This document shows, in pieces, positions 22,941 to 37,100 of a stretch of DNA of 64,000 nt. The notes beneath the pieces were generated by a model, which did no database searches, was not told the origin of the DNA, and saw nothing but the letters and a program-made list of their open reading frames with translations. The DNA is from Setoptus koraiensis (lineage: Eukaryota; Arthropoda), in assembly GCA_048013815.1 (NCBI GenBank), contig CM106585.1, positions 7,750,001 to 7,814,000 on the forward strand, given 5' to 3'. The position numbers and the translations under genes were made by a program. Within the stretch, counting starts at the first letter, position 1, and each line of letters opens with the position of its first letter.

Positions 22941-25900
22941 GAACCGAACGCCACCTCTGGCGGCCCCCGAGGAAATATCCAACGTGTGGCCAGTTATTGA
23001 TTGGGCAGGTTGAATGTTTGCCAATGTCAGGCTAATGGCCAGTTGTTAGTCCCTGTGGCTTATATTGTATCTATATCTTTGCATTACATATAATACATAA
23101 TATGGCAACAAAGTCAGTCAGTCATCGCGCGCCACAGCTACTTGGATTGGATATTTTCTTTGTTCGTGCTCGCGCTTCGAATACGGTGTGTAAGGGGCCA
23201 AAATTTATAACAACTATTTGTTGTTGTTTTTTCGCGCCCTCCAGCATTGTGTTGTTATCAGCTGCGAATGTTGATCGAGTGGCCGCTGGCTATACAGTCT
23301 CCGGGGCTATAAATGGGGCCAGAGTTTGTTTGTTTCAATGCAAACAACAGTCAGAGGAATAAAGTGATGAATAATGATAATAATGCACACTCGCGTATAA
23401 CAAGCGGCCAGATAACAATTTATTGCTGACTTTTGTTGCGTCGCTCGGTCGCTTTATCTCTCGGTTGAGGTCGCTGGGGCCGACTTATGCTAGCCCATCG
23501 GGCCGAGCCAATGGAAACACCTTGACCAGCTATTAATATTATTGTTGTTGTCATTATTATTATTATTATTATTATTGTGTGCCGCTGAGTAAGCTTCGAG
23601 CAACGACTTAGCTGCCACCGCCAGCGCGTCCGCTGCAATTGAACGATGATTAACAATAAGATAGCTCGCCAACGGAGCTAGGTGTCAGGTGCCAACTAGC
23701 CGGCCATATGTGCACTACCGAGGGCCTATTGTCTAACTGCAATATGTCGGTTGGCTGCCAGAGGCGACATGATATGGCGTGTTGTTAGCGAGGTGAATAA
23801 CTTGCGCATTAGATCGAGTTGCGTATGTTCCGCTTGGCGCCCCCGTTTCCCATTGAACGGTCCCCTCGCTGTTGCATTGATTAATCTATGGCATATATAT
23901 ATATATATATATTTATATATAACCGTATATAACCGTGCGCCTTCTAGTTACACAACCAACTCGCCAGAAACATCCAACAAAGTACCGCTGGACAACAAGC
24001 AATAGCGGGCCCCATCTATACAGTGTTAATACATGTTCTCTCGCTCTCTGTCAACGTCTAGCTGGTGTGATCGGCTCATGTGTTCGTGCCCGGGTTTGAT
24101 GAAAATAATGATACTGGCACACACGAAGGCCTTAGAAATAAAGTAAGAAAAAAGCCACTGGCCCCTTATTGAGCCGCCTCTTCGTGTACTTGCAATCATG
24201 TGATCAATAATCTCCCTTTGTGGTAGTGATGCTTGTTAGATTTGTTGTCATTGTTGTTGTTTAATACAAGCCATTATATGGTGGCGAGCGTGGAAACTTC
24301 TTCGATATTCCGAGAAAGGGAGAGAGAGAAAAAGGGAGGCAACGAGAAAGAAAATCATCATATAATGCGGCTCAACAATAGCGACCGTGGACGCCGTCGT
24401 GGACCATGCATCCCCACACCAGCCAATGGAAATAGCAGAAATAATGATGATACAATCGATCAATTGTTATGTGTCCATTAAGTCCGCTAATTGGGATTCG
24501 ATCGCATGATGCAGCGACCCAGGCTCGCCCCACGAATATCAACAACTCGATAAGGTCTGTGACTTGGATAATTGATCCAATTGGCCGCCTTAGTTCGGCA
24601 TCGATCTTGCCAATTCGAGCTCTTGCGGATCTCGCACAGCTGTGAATCGGCACTCTGTATACGGATAAATGGCTACATAAATGTCTATGTTATCGCACTC
24701 GCCTGCTGGCTTACGGCCCGAGGGCCATGTGAGCCCGACCGAACTGTATTGAGGGCTCTGTCGGAGCGTGCTATTTATTATTGGGATGACATTTGACGGT
24801 GGAAGGTCAATGATAATTAGGCCAGACACAATTTAGGCTTTTTTGTGCTCATTTTCCGGAAAAGGAAACTCTTGAACTTTGATAATTTCAGCAAGTACTG
24901 AATAGAACGATCTTTTAAGGGCTCCAATTTCATCTCTTTCTTACTCTTTTTGTCCATGTCACCGGATATTTTTAGATGATAGAAAAAGATATCGTTCGGC
25001 TGGAAAGTTCGAAGTTCGGAACGAGTGCACTGGGACAACAAAGATAAAATTGCGCCAACTTTTGTCTAGTTTAATCGGGCGATACACGCAAGAGGAAGTA
25101 ACCTAGAATGTCTTTTCAATACAATTATAGGAGCTCGAAACCGAACTCAATCCGGATTTTCATATACATACACCATTCAATTGCCTCATGAATCGTGAAG
25201 CGAAAGAGATGGAGAGGCGAGCCTTTCTTTCTGGTAATATAAGCTTCAATTAAACCCTGGTTATCTGTTCAGGATAGCGACAGCTGTATCTCTCAATGTA
25301 GTAATTCAAATCAGATCGAATTTGAATTTAATCGAACCATCTCAGGGGAAGGCGCATTTATGACAATTCAAACAGGAACAATTTTTAATGGTTGGTTGAA
25401 TTTCGGTTGTATCACGATCCATCATGAGCCCTCATGAGTCTATGGCCATAGAGCCCACATCGGTTTGGAATGCATCATTTGATCGCGCATTTTTCAGACA
25501 TAGAAATCTTCAAATTTGCCTATCCTCAGACAATTTTGGAAAGATGCAGAGATAAGGGTTCGATGAGACTGCAATTGTGAGTTGAAACTTAGCAAAGTTG
25601 CCACTTTCATTGGTTGCGCTTTGGGTCGACATGAAAAATCTGTGAGATCAATGCTTATGTCGAATGTATCATGCCGAAAAGTGATCGAGAAAGTCGAAAC
25701 TAACGAGATTTCGGCCTGAGAATCGTGTCGGCCATTAGTTGGCCTTGTTAGCTGGGATAGGTTAGCCTAAAGTGAGCGAATAGAACGGTTATTTGATTCG
25801 ACCGTGGCGTGCGTCTATTCATCAGTTCTGTTCATGCCAGTCATTAGTGGGATAAAGAAACTAGTTACGTAACGTAGTTGTGTTGTTATCGTTTTCTCGA

Positions 25901-28900
25901 GTGGGTCCACTTGTACGGCCAAAGCAAACACACATTCACACAATTCATTAGGTTACAATACGTGCCATTTATGAGCTATCTATATGTGTGTGTCATGATA
26001 GCAGCTATTTCGAGCCGATCCTTTATCTGCGCTCATTATTTATGTAGTAGCTCTATCCGTGTATGAAGAAGGCCCGCCGAGTTAGTGCAAAGAGTACTGT
26101 TTACTGCACTTAAGCTGAATAAGTTACGCTACTAGCGACCAATTTACTTTGCACAACTAATCGGCCAATCAATTCAGTTCATACGGTCTAGATTCGTCTA
26201 ATTAGTTGAGTTTAGTTTGTACTTTGCATTAGTGCATATTCATAAATATCAATTGAATGGTTGCACGTAGCTCGACTTGCGAGTGGGTTCATTTCTGATC
26301 CCTATTGACTGTGTATCCAGGTGTATTCCGATGAAGCGTGCATTTGTTTACAATCTGCCCGTTTTATATAATATATGACGGCCCGCCAATACATAATTGG
26401 TCAAGATTTCGCCGATCATCGCCGTTAATGGCGTTATTAATGACACAGTAGTTCGGACTCATCTCAGACACATACAAGCGACTCGTGCAATGGACAGATA
26501 AGCCAACTGAATGATGGCAGGCCAAATATGACACTTCTATCATGTCGCTAGCTAAAAAAGAAGACAAAATAAAATGAGTGGCTCCACTGGGTCGAGTGCC
26601 GGTCCCCATTGGGCACTTATTGGTCGGTTGTTTGTCTGACTTAATGTGAGCGATCCCGTTTTCTGGCTTATTTCACATAGATATAGAGCTACTGGATAAT
26701 CAATCATGACAATATTACGAGTTTTTAAAAGCCGCAAGCACCAATCCCACGGTCATAACCACTTATCTGCCAACACAAACACACAAACTCGAACAAACGA
26801 GCTAACCAGCTGATGAAGCGACAATTTATTTTCAATCTATCAATTTGCAACCAGAAAAATAACAAGCCGAATGGCGAGATTTCGGTGTGGATTAAAGGCC
26901 AATTGGCGGAATGGATATTTCCGTTCCTACAGTAACGCTGTGTAAGCGATTTGCCGCAGCCGTTCAGAAGTTTTCACTGGAACGATTATTGTTTCGCACC
27001 AAATTATTGCTGGATTGCAAATTTCTCGCCGCCTATTGATTGTGGGGGGAGGGGTGGGGGGGGGGCGTTATTGGCTTGGAATTGTTGACCAGTTAACTTG
27101 ATCACCGGCGTGCTAGGATCACTGTATCACTGCAGCAGCTATAAACGGCGACCAGCAGCGCTGAATAGCAACGCAGTTAGTTGGGACCTAGCGATCGCGA
27201 GCAACTCGATCGCGTGCAAACAATAACCGATATTGTCAGCTCAATTACTTTGTAAGCTTTTTCTTTCCCCCGTCCCCCCGAATCCGATTGTTGGGGTATC
27301 CGGGCGCACACACAAAAACAGATTTACAAGTGTTAGTTCGTAAGTCTCTGCTTCTCGCATATTTGCTCTCGCTGTTGTTTGAAACAAAATATGATATCTG
27401 TCTTTGTGTGTCTATATGCTGGCATGTCCAGTGGATCCATTTCGAAATTGAATTTCAGAATCAACAACAACCGAAACAGCAGACAACATATTTTTCTGCA
27501 ACTTTTTGCACACAACATCCAGCACAGCCAGTGACAACGGCAAAAATGACGACAACAAACAAACAAAAAAACAAACTAACAAACTAACGCCATTTCAGAC
27601 ATCGGTATTTCATTCAGTATATAGCAACGGATGTCGGCAAGTGAGTGCACAGTGTCAAATAGTCCTTGTCTTCGCCTTTTTCTCTATTTTCGACAACATG
27701 TGGAGCTCCAAGTCGAGAGAGAAAGAGAAACAAAAACTGTGCCACACAAAGAAAGTCATGTTTCTGGTGGCCGAACGTGATATTTCGTCGACAACTGTTT
27801 TTATCGCACCAACATCCATCATTTCCTCTCTATTCGTGCTCTTTTTTCCTGCACAGATCGCTTTGCGCCGGACAGACCAAAACGATTTTTTCCTTCAACT
27901 TTCGCATCTTGCGGGGTCACAATAACAACAATAAGGCTCGGCCGGCGGCGACATTTTATTGAGATTAGTGCCCGAATGGGGTGCGGGCCTCTTTTTCATG
28001 GCAGTCACATAAAGCGGATATATCTGTTTTGGCTGGACACAAAGAGTGAGTGCTAGTACTGGACCAAGAGACACAATTGACCGGCTCGACGAGCCAAGAT
28101 GAAACTATCGATGAAACTAACGTAGCTTCGTCGGTGACATTTTTTGTTTCGTCGACAAAACAGAAACATCGACGGTGGGGGCCAGTTGTAGGCCGCGGGC
28201 TAACAGCAACACGAGCAACAACACAACCACCATGGGAGATAAATGTCAAAGTCAGCTGAACCATCAGGAATGCGGTTCGCTTGCTCGCGTGACCAAAATT
28301 AAGCTATCTAGAAAGAAAAAAATAACAGTCAGAATAGCCAGATTACGGAGACACTGGCTTGGTTTGGTTGTATTTGACGCTGGGCACTGAGCGATGTTTG
28401 CATCTAGTTTTAATGATGAATTTTTCAGCTCGCACACTTGGCGTTTGTGTGTCCATTCTTGCAAACAACAGCGATGGTGTGAATTAGACAATTCTTCTAG
28501 CAGTTATTATGATATTATGCTTCAAAGTCACGCAATTGGAACACATTCGCCTCGATAACAAAGATAGATGGATCAAAATATTGACTGAATAGTTGCCAGA
28601 AATAGTTTTCCTTCTTGAATTTGCGCTAGCAGTCTTCTCTCCTCCTTCCCCTTCTATGATCACAGTTTGCGAACACTGGCATAATCTCAATGAGATGCAC
28701 CAAATGAGCTCCATTAAATGCAACACAATTTGTTCAGTGAGGCCAGAAAAAAACGCTTCACGTGTAGACAAATTCGAGTGTAGGTGTATCACATCAGTAC
28801 GATGCTACATGCATCAATAATGCAACCATCTCTATCAGATTACAATACAATGACAAACATGACGATATGGTAAAACTGATTTGATTTCGGTTGTTGTTGC

Positions 28901-31900
28901 CTTTGTGTTGAATATTATCCGATCAGAGAAAGAGTGCCAGTCATTGTAATCTTTTTATCAATTGTGGTCGCTTAGCGCCTGAATAAGCAACTACGAGTTC
29001 GCAAAACTATTCACCAATTGTCACTTAACATAGTCATTCGGTCCCCATTCTATTCAGAGAGCTAAATATTCGTCTGATCTATTATGTTCGAGCGAGAGCT
29101 AAGGTGAACCGAAATTCCATCCAATTACTATAACGCCATTAGACGTAATCGTCAGGTGAACCTGATTGCTTTTGGTGCAATTTGTGAGTGCTTTGATCAA
29201 TGATCATGTAGTTTAGCGTGGCGAACAATCGTATTGACTTTAGCGGAAGTTGATCCGATGACAACAACAACAACTGACAATAGTTTTGGTTGCAAGGACA
29301 TCGGAATAGCTATCCATTGGGTTATATGAATATATGAAGTGCGAAAATACCGAAATACATGAGAGCTTCTGCCGCAGATAATCAATCAGATGGGTTTTGT
29401 TCGGATCAGATGAAAAAATGAAGGTTCGAATAGTCGAACTGAGCGACATGAATGGTGCATTGAGAAGCGATACGAACCCAATCAAAAATAATGTCCGAAC
29501 TATAGGCTTACCTGTTCGAAGCGCTGCGTTTAATGTTTTAATATAGAAACATTCGATCGCCCCCTTTGTGTAGTGGCTCAAAAAAAAAATCTGCTCAAAA
29601 GAAGGTGGACTTTTATCTGATACAAAAAATTATTGATTTATAGCATCAAATCGCATGAAAATGCAGCAATGGCCATTTTCGTGCAAAAACATCAACCAAC
29701 AGATATTGAGCCTGCCCATCGTGACTGATAGCCAGAACCGATTCTTGCAGTTAAACAACATGCTACCGACAGTGCAAATTTCGCATGTTGCTGAAAGGTG
29801 AATCCCGACGCAAAATCAGAGCCTATTTATTTTTTAGAGGTAATACTGGAATATTTTCACTCGAATTCAAATTTTCAACATCAATCCTTTTTTCTACCTC
29901 CAATTATATTTCGCACCTTTCAGATTCGGGCCGAACAATCAGTTTTGGGTTCTATCATGAAAGGCTCGGCTAGCTTTATAGCCGTGTTCAGTTTGATGCA
30001 TATATTCATTGTGGAAAACTTTCTTAATTGACTAGGATTATACATGATAAAGTGATTTGAATTTAATTATCTGGCAGACACCAGATAGGATGCTACGACG
30101 TTCAAAACAGTGCGCTAGGGCATCTGGGCACGCTATTGCTAGAGATGGTTATGCACGATCCAGAAAATACAATTTCAATGAAATTCTTCGAACGGACTGC
30201 TAACACGCTTAAAAGGTACAGTAACTGTGATTGAAAAATCTGCTAGGGCTCAGTGGAATGTGTATAAGACGTGACTTCCCTCACCCTTTGAGTCCTGCCC
30301 TTGAGAAATCGGTGCAAGCGACACAAACCTGCGCGGCAAGTTTCAAGTTCGCTGAATTCCTTTTCAGCGCTAAAATCTTTTGCATAATCGAATTTCGAGG
30401 AGCATATGTAAAAATGCGGTCATTGTCCGTACCTAGTGGAACACCTTCTGTAATCTCATTTCTCCCGCAGTAATGTCAATGAAGTCTCGTGAAAATCATT
30501 TGAAAAAGTCTCTCACGAACTCTCTTTTTCACGAAACAGGGACAGAGTGAGGAAAATTCCGAGACGAATTTTTGTTCAAAAACATTTCGCAAGATTGATT
30601 GGTTGGCACTTTCTTCTCCTTGGTCCCGGTTTAATGATTTATATTATGATAGGCCGCATGTAATCTCTACATACATACATTGGCAAATGTGCATTGTCGA
30701 AATACATTTGTATGATTATGACTGGCCAAGGAAAGAATGATACGAATAAATGTTACACTACATACTCGTATTGTATTAATGTATATACATTTTGTATAAA
30801 TATTGTGTACGAGATTGACTCAGATTGTTTAGCTTGCCAAGCTATCAGTGATTTATCAGTTATCAGTTTGTAGTAAGCAGACGCTAGAGCTGTGCACATA
30901 TCTGATAACTATTTTGGCCAAATTGACAGCACATTGACAGCTGATAAATAGAATAGATACATGTAGTTAAAGTAGCAGTAAGTGACAGTATGGCAGCAAG
31001 GTCATCGCGTCATGTAAGCGCTACATGTCTAGTTTGGCCAATTGAATGGGGCCTCGTCGTGCTGTCTTCTATCTTGATCGGAAGCTGAGTGGCCTTTCAG
31101 ATAGAACGCGCGCATCGGATCTCGTCGAGAGCCAGCGTATTCAGCGGGCCCATGACTACGCCGGTCATCACAGACGAAAAGTAGTGGCCGCACCAACTTG
31201 TAAACTGACTCAACTTCTCCGAAAGATCAACGCCAGTGCAAGCCAATGCTGCTGGCACTGCTGTTGGCAAGCTCGCAATTTGTTGATAAGCTAGCGATGA
31301 TGCGGCTGATCGCCGACCGTGGCGGGGTCAACTAGTTGATGCGCTCCAGTTAACATAGTTGGAAATATACAAGTCGGCATGTCTACTTGTATTACCAATA
31401 CACAGTTATCTGTGTGCTGATGAGGACTCGATTCAGCGATAAACAGATTTTATCTTCGTTCTTGTCCACTTGGCTGTCTCATAGGCTGGTCGGTGTCTCG
31501 GTTCGATGCAATTAGATTATGTCTGATTTAATCTGCGATTATGAATGAATTAATGCAGTGCAAGTTTTCGTGTGTGCAATCGAATTTAAAAACACGACAT
31601 TTTTCAGGAATCAATTGTGCGGACGGAAAAACTTTTTTTTTGTTCTCAATTTTCAGACTGGTTAGATTTGAAATTCTTAGATTGACCCCCGAATAGCGCG
31701 ATAATTTAGTCTTAATTCAGTTGGCGACACACACACACACGCGCACACACGTTACATAACGGAGCACGTGTAGCCAGTGCAAAGGCCACTTGAAAAGGTG
31801 CCAATGTGAAAAGTGAACAACATCGATTTGGCCATTGTAAGTGCAACTAGCGACACAGGCGTGCGCTAGTCGATGCAGCGACCAGCGTACATTACGTAAG

Positions 31901-31987
31901 AGCCCCGAAAGAGCGCAATTCGCCGCTGACCGCACTGACAAACAGATAATTGGTGTTGTGGCCCGGAGCTAGTGACCGTTAGCTTAC

Positions 31988-33710
31988 CTGAATTAGTTGT
32001 ATAGCAGTGACAACAACAATCTAACTCAAACTGCTGCTGGTCAGTTGCTTCTTCACCTGTGCACTGTTTCTTTTCTTCTTCTTCTATGCCGCTTAATGAC
32101 GGTAGCTTAACGAGCGACCATCTCCGACGGCTGTGGCGCGTCACAGGTATGGTCACTGTATCGTGTGGCTGCTGTTGTTGTTGTGGCTGCTGTCGGTGGT
32201 CATTGTTGTGGGTGCGCAAGTGGTTTTCGTTTGTGTCAGCGTCGCATCGGCATCGAAGAGTGTTTATCTGGCGCTTTGTCACAACACTAGCATCGCAGTT
32301 GTCATGGTCACCGGCATTTCTTTTTCTTCTCAATATTGGCACCAATGACTTATCTAATCTAATTAGTTCACTTGATCGGCTTCTTCGATTTCGCCTATCT
32401 GACTTGTGTGCTGTTTCGCTCGCTGTTGTTCTGGCGCTTTTGTTGGCGCAATTGTCACTGTTGTTGTCGTTGTTGTTGTTGTTGTTGTCGGTAGTGCAAT
32501 TTGTTGCTACCACTTCCACTACTGTGTGCCAATCATTTGACGACGCATCCTGTGCAAATGCGGATGTTGTTGCTAGGCTACCAAGGCTGCTGCGCACAAT
32601 AGCCGGCCCGGCAGATGATGCTGTTGGCACTGATTTACGACAATGCTGATTTTGGCTAGACGCTAATGCTGAAACGCCGACACACTTGCTGCAATAATAG
32701 TCTGATCTGTTGTCGTTGTTGTTGTTGTTGTTGTTGTTGTTGTCGCTACTGGTGCTGCTGCCGTTGCCACAATGGGCAACCTTATTGTACCTAGACGTTA
32801 CAGCAACTGGCTCGCTCGCTGCCTCTGCTGCCGCTGCTACTGTGCTGTTTCCTGTGCCGCTCTTGTGTGGACATTGCAAAATAGCGCCAAATAGATAGTC
32901 GCGAATGTCGCTATGTTCACTACAACTGCTACTGCTACGCTTGTCGTACTGCTGCTGCCGGCGCCGCTGCTCGTTGTTTGTCATGTGCTTGTCGTATCTG
33001 CTCGCGCTGCCTCTGCTGCCAAGACTGGCCTCGTCTTGCAACATCTCAGCCGCCGAGCTTGCCGAGTCGTGAGCGTCGCCCGACGGCTGTGCAAAACTGC
33101 CCGGCTCGCAATGCGCACTGGCGATATTTTGCTCCTCCGCTCCCCTCCTCATTTCTCTCATCTCCCATGTCTTGTGCTGGGCCCGCTGCGCTCCCTTCCT
33201 ATCAACTTGTCCCTCAACGGCACCATTGTCACCTAGCGGCCTTATCTGCAGGCTGGCTGTGCTGCTGCTGCTGCTGGTGTCGCCGCTGTTGCTGTTGTCG
33301 GCTCTGTTGCTGTGGGCGCACTCATTGGGGCCCGTCTGTACTGCTGGCAAACTGGCGCTGATTTTGGCGTCGTCGTCGTCGCTAGCTTCCGTCTTGGCGT
33401 CGCCAGAGCCCACCGGAGCAAAGATTGTCGAAGCCCGGTTAGTCGGCGCAGTGCTCGCCGGCGGACATGTATTTGTGGCGATATTGTCAGTGGCAGAATT
33501 GGGATCAGCGGGCCCCACGAGCAACAAGGAAGTGTCAATTGTCGCTGTCTTGGCGTCGTTGGCTGGCTGCTGTTGCTGCTGCTGTTGGTGTTGCTGTTGG
33601 TGTTGTTGTTTGGCTAGCTGCAATTGTTGGCGAACTAAGCCACGTAATGTGTTTGTGTTTTGAGCGCACACATTGAGATATTGTTTGAATTTGTTAACGG
33701 TGAAATCCAT
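31988..33710 (-). CDS. Alternative first coding exon (MDFTVNKFKQYL start), low-complexity protein
   Basis: The exon encodes 574 codons plus one base. The ATG at 33710 follows in-frame TAG and TGA four and three codons earlier, so it looks like a genuine start. The donor is TTCAG|GTAAGC, phase 1, the same phase as the 45627 donor, so either exon can splice to the exon at 14.8 kb. A possible upstream AG at AAATAG would put a phase-1 predecessor out of frame with this exon, arguing against an internal exon. The N-terminus (NKFKQYLNVC, TNTLRGLVRQQ) looks helical and is followed by Gln- and Asn-rich tracts and two basic patches (LVPILRRKRN and SRRRWSLVKLP). The last part is Cys-rich (ELDCCCHCY). 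It could instead be the start of a separate gene. No family recognised. Confidence 0.6.
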
Positions 33711-34122
33711 CAAGAATGATCACTATTTCGGCCGCTTATCCGCCGCGATACGCTTCGTGCGCGCCTCTACTGTGTATAACACTAACTGCGCGATGTATTG
33801 TATGCCACGTCCACTACGCTTACGCGATCACCGTCCGATGTGCCCAATGCCCTGTCCAATAGATAGATAGATAGATACGGGGCCCAACCACAAGCCGGCT
33901 AAATGGATGACGTGCGCGTGCTTTATCTTGCCACATGGAAAATTGGATGCTGGATGCAATGATTGAAGATAGTGATTCTGCTCGCCGCTGCGCCAACAAC
34001 AACAGCAACAACAACGCCAACCTGCCAGCGTAACCTTGACTAGTGAAGGTGCCAACAAATATCAGCCAGCCAGCCAGCCTCGGTGATCCCTCAGTGTGTC
34101 GCAATTAGTTGTTTGTGTGGTG

Positions 34123-34124
<2 letters not shown>

Positions 34125-34170
<46 letters not shown>
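34125..34170. repeat. (GT)23 microsatellite
   Basis: Forty-six uninterrupted bases of GT, the longest dinucleotide tract in the window. Confidence 0.95.
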
Positions 34171-34177
<7 letters not shown>

Positions 34178-37100
34178 CCCAGCAACGACAACAACAACAA
34201 CGACAACGGCAACGACAACGGCAACAGCAATTGCTCAACTAGTGTAGATCGTGCGTGTGTTACGTAATTACAGCTAGCCGGCCAATTGTTAGTAGAGCAA
34301 GCCAGCAAGCCAGCCAGCTAAATAGAATTCAAGCGCGCACGTTATTGCGGTTATCTTGCGCGTGTCTAACTCTGGTGCGTGTGTGTTTGCGTATAGCTCC
34401 GTTCGCGACTTGCTCCAATTTAATCTCTTGCTTATTTAGTCTCTGGCTTCCTTTTCATTCAGCCCCCACTGCGCTGCTTATGCTACAAATGCTGGCGCCC
34501 TGCTTGCTACCAATTGGCCACGCCGGCCCCGACAAGCTGTTTGCCAGCCATTGAATATTTTTATTTCTCTCTCTCTCTCTGTCTACTGGCAACGATTGGC
34601 TGGCATGTCGATATAGATTAATAAAAGTCGTTGTGTCTCTGGCTGGCCGGCTGGCTGGCACTTTCTCGGCCCCCTTGCCCTTTGAACTTATTCTGTGTGC
34701 TTGCCCGCTTATTGCGTTTATTGGCTATTTGACAAACAGTGTGTTTACTTTGGCCCTAGATGGGCCCGGATCGCTAGATGGGGCCCAATAGGGTTCGACA
34801 CTCGACAGTCACTCGCACGAAATCTCTGTTTGTCTGTCGATCTTGTAGATCAAGTCCCAAATGACAACAAACATACAATCACATCATATTATGCGCATGT
34901 ATCTCTCTCTGCCTCTATCGTATGCATTCCTTGCCTGTGGCTATGTATAAGCTGCTGCTTCAGATTTTCTGTTTAGCCGCTAACAAAGAAATATAGCTTC
35001 GGAGTGAGAATTTTTGCCTTTGCTATTGTTATATTCTCTGGACATTTTCGTGCCATTTTTCGCATCTTTATTCTGTATGTTTTCTCTTTATTTCGTCTGT
35101 GCGTATTTGCCAAGCTTCTCTGATCGATTGCTGCCGATCGGCGATCGCTTTCGCGTTCAGTCGACCTTCACATGAAGCCTCCAGCCGAAGCCGAGACAAT
35201 AGCAGCAAACGTGCTAATAGCTACAAGTTTATACATATAATTTATAAGGCGCGCATACAATCGCAGTGGATTTTCATCGGCGCAGCGTTCAATATTTGCA
35301 ATCCGTTTCACTTTTGCTGTCTCGGCTGGCGTCTATGCGACGCAAATATATACGCTCGTATTATGATATATGATTCAGTCCACACTTGATTTGCACTTGT
35401 TGTATTTCGTTTCCAGTTCGTGTGCCTCAGCACGAGCGTCGTCGTAAATTTGTCAGTGTGTGATGCCACGAGCTGTTTTGTCGCGCACAAACAATCATCC
35501 CAGACAACGCGCCACAACAACTGGGGCCCCTTATTAAGTTTATCTACGCTTATAGAGCCTCTAATTGGGCCCTTGTTTAGACATAGGCAGCCACTGTTGC
35601 CTGTTTGCAGCTCGACTCGATATTGTCTCAATTTCGTTGGGTCGAATTTTGCTGAGATTGTTTGCACGACCCGTGGAGCCGTTGCGCAAAACAAAAGGCT
35701 CCTCAGTTTGGGTGGTGCACAGCAAAAATTGAGTTTCACTGCAAATTAACTGAGTCTAAATAAACTTGTGCGCTTGTGTGTCTGTCTAGACAAAATGAGT
35801 GACGTATTGACTCGACGTATATATACACTGGCACGAGCATTTGTCGATAAAATCTGTCTGATTGATGCCAGTCATGAATCACTTTTATTTTGTTGATAGT
35901 GGCGCCCTTGTTTACAGTCGCATTGTTATTGGCATTCTAATTGATGTTGTTGTTGACGCAGCAGTTGTTGATTGTTGTTTTACTTGATGAGATGGCCCGA
36001 GCTGAGCTGAGCTGAGATGAGATCTGGCGAGCAAGAAGAAGAAGAATGCGAGAAAGAATGCGAGAAATGTTTCACGCACTCACTATACAAACATAATTAA
36101 CTGGTCTTGGTGCTTGTAGTGCTGGATATATCAACTGCAGCTACAACAAATACACAAACTGCAATTATTCGAGCGCTCACTTAACTTATTTGCTATTCGC
36201 CAGAGTGTCTAACTGGCCGCTTTGCTGGCTTGCCGGCTGGCTCACTGGCTGACTTTCTGGCTGACTCTTTGGCTGACTCTCTGGCTGGTCGACTCACGGG
36301 CTGGCTGGCTGGCTGAAATGGTTATTATGATCGAGTTAACGTTTTGCTGTTGCGTTCGCGCGCTGCGACTCGCGTGAAGAAAAATCGTTTGCTGTAACCG
36401 GCAACGGCAACAAATTCTAGACAATAGCTTGCGTAATAAAGCGTTCCCTATCTGGCGCCAATGTAATGTTGATGTTGTTGTTGGTGCACCCCAGGTGAGT
36501 GTTTATATTATATTATTACTGTATATTTGTTTGTTGCATATGCTAATTGTGCGTAAGTGAATAGTGTTTAGTCAGCTTATTTAGTTAGACGCGGCAAGCA
36601 ACGTGTGGTAGTGACAACAGTGACGTTGCTGCACCAACAATGAACTACAAACAAACAAACAAACAAACAAATACGGATTCAGCTAGCTATTTGAGCCAAT
36701 GGACCGTTAGTTGGCTCGCTCGGCTTGCTTCATTGCAGCTCGACAATCACAACACACAAAACCAACTATCAGACTAAACTGGCAAGCTAGCCACGCCAGA
36801 AACAACAAATGTTGTGGACTCGCAACAACGTTTGTTCGCATGCTCAAGTCGCTATAGGCTGACGAACAAAGAGTGCCAATCAATTCAGCTTGCAACATTC
36901 ATGGCTATTCATGGACAGCCATGAATGAGGGCTCCCACGGATATTCACGCAACAAATATTCACCAACCAATACAATTTCAATATCAATATATTATAATAC
37001 CATTTCGATCATGTTCATGAGAAATCGTCGACAAATCTATCAATTGTCAACTGGTGGACAGCAGATTAGCCAATGCGACAATTTTGTGAAAACTCCATCA

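Larger units (their letters stand above)
14816..31987 (-). other. Large intron (about 17 kb) before the common exon
   Basis: Bounded by a GTAAGC donor and a CAG acceptor of matching phase 1. No coding exon is supported inside. The left part is GGGCCC-rich with 14-, 16-, 18- and 10-bp tandem repeats and a hairpin at 20034. From about 24.8 to 31.1 kb the sequence becomes AT-richer, loses GGGCCC words and nearly all triplet tracts, and shows only short meaningless frames. Confidence 0.5.

Noticed and set aside
29421-29445. GGTTCGAATAG resembling a tRNA B box
   Set aside because: No acceptor, D or anticodon stems can be folded around it.
24800-31100. Old mobile element or virus-derived insertion
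   Set aside because: No polymerase, integrase, capsid or transposase motif, long terminal repeat or paired ends could be seen; only composition differs.
35308-35739. Minus-strand frame of 143 codons
   Set aside because: No domain, no good acceptor or donor, composition like surrounding intron.
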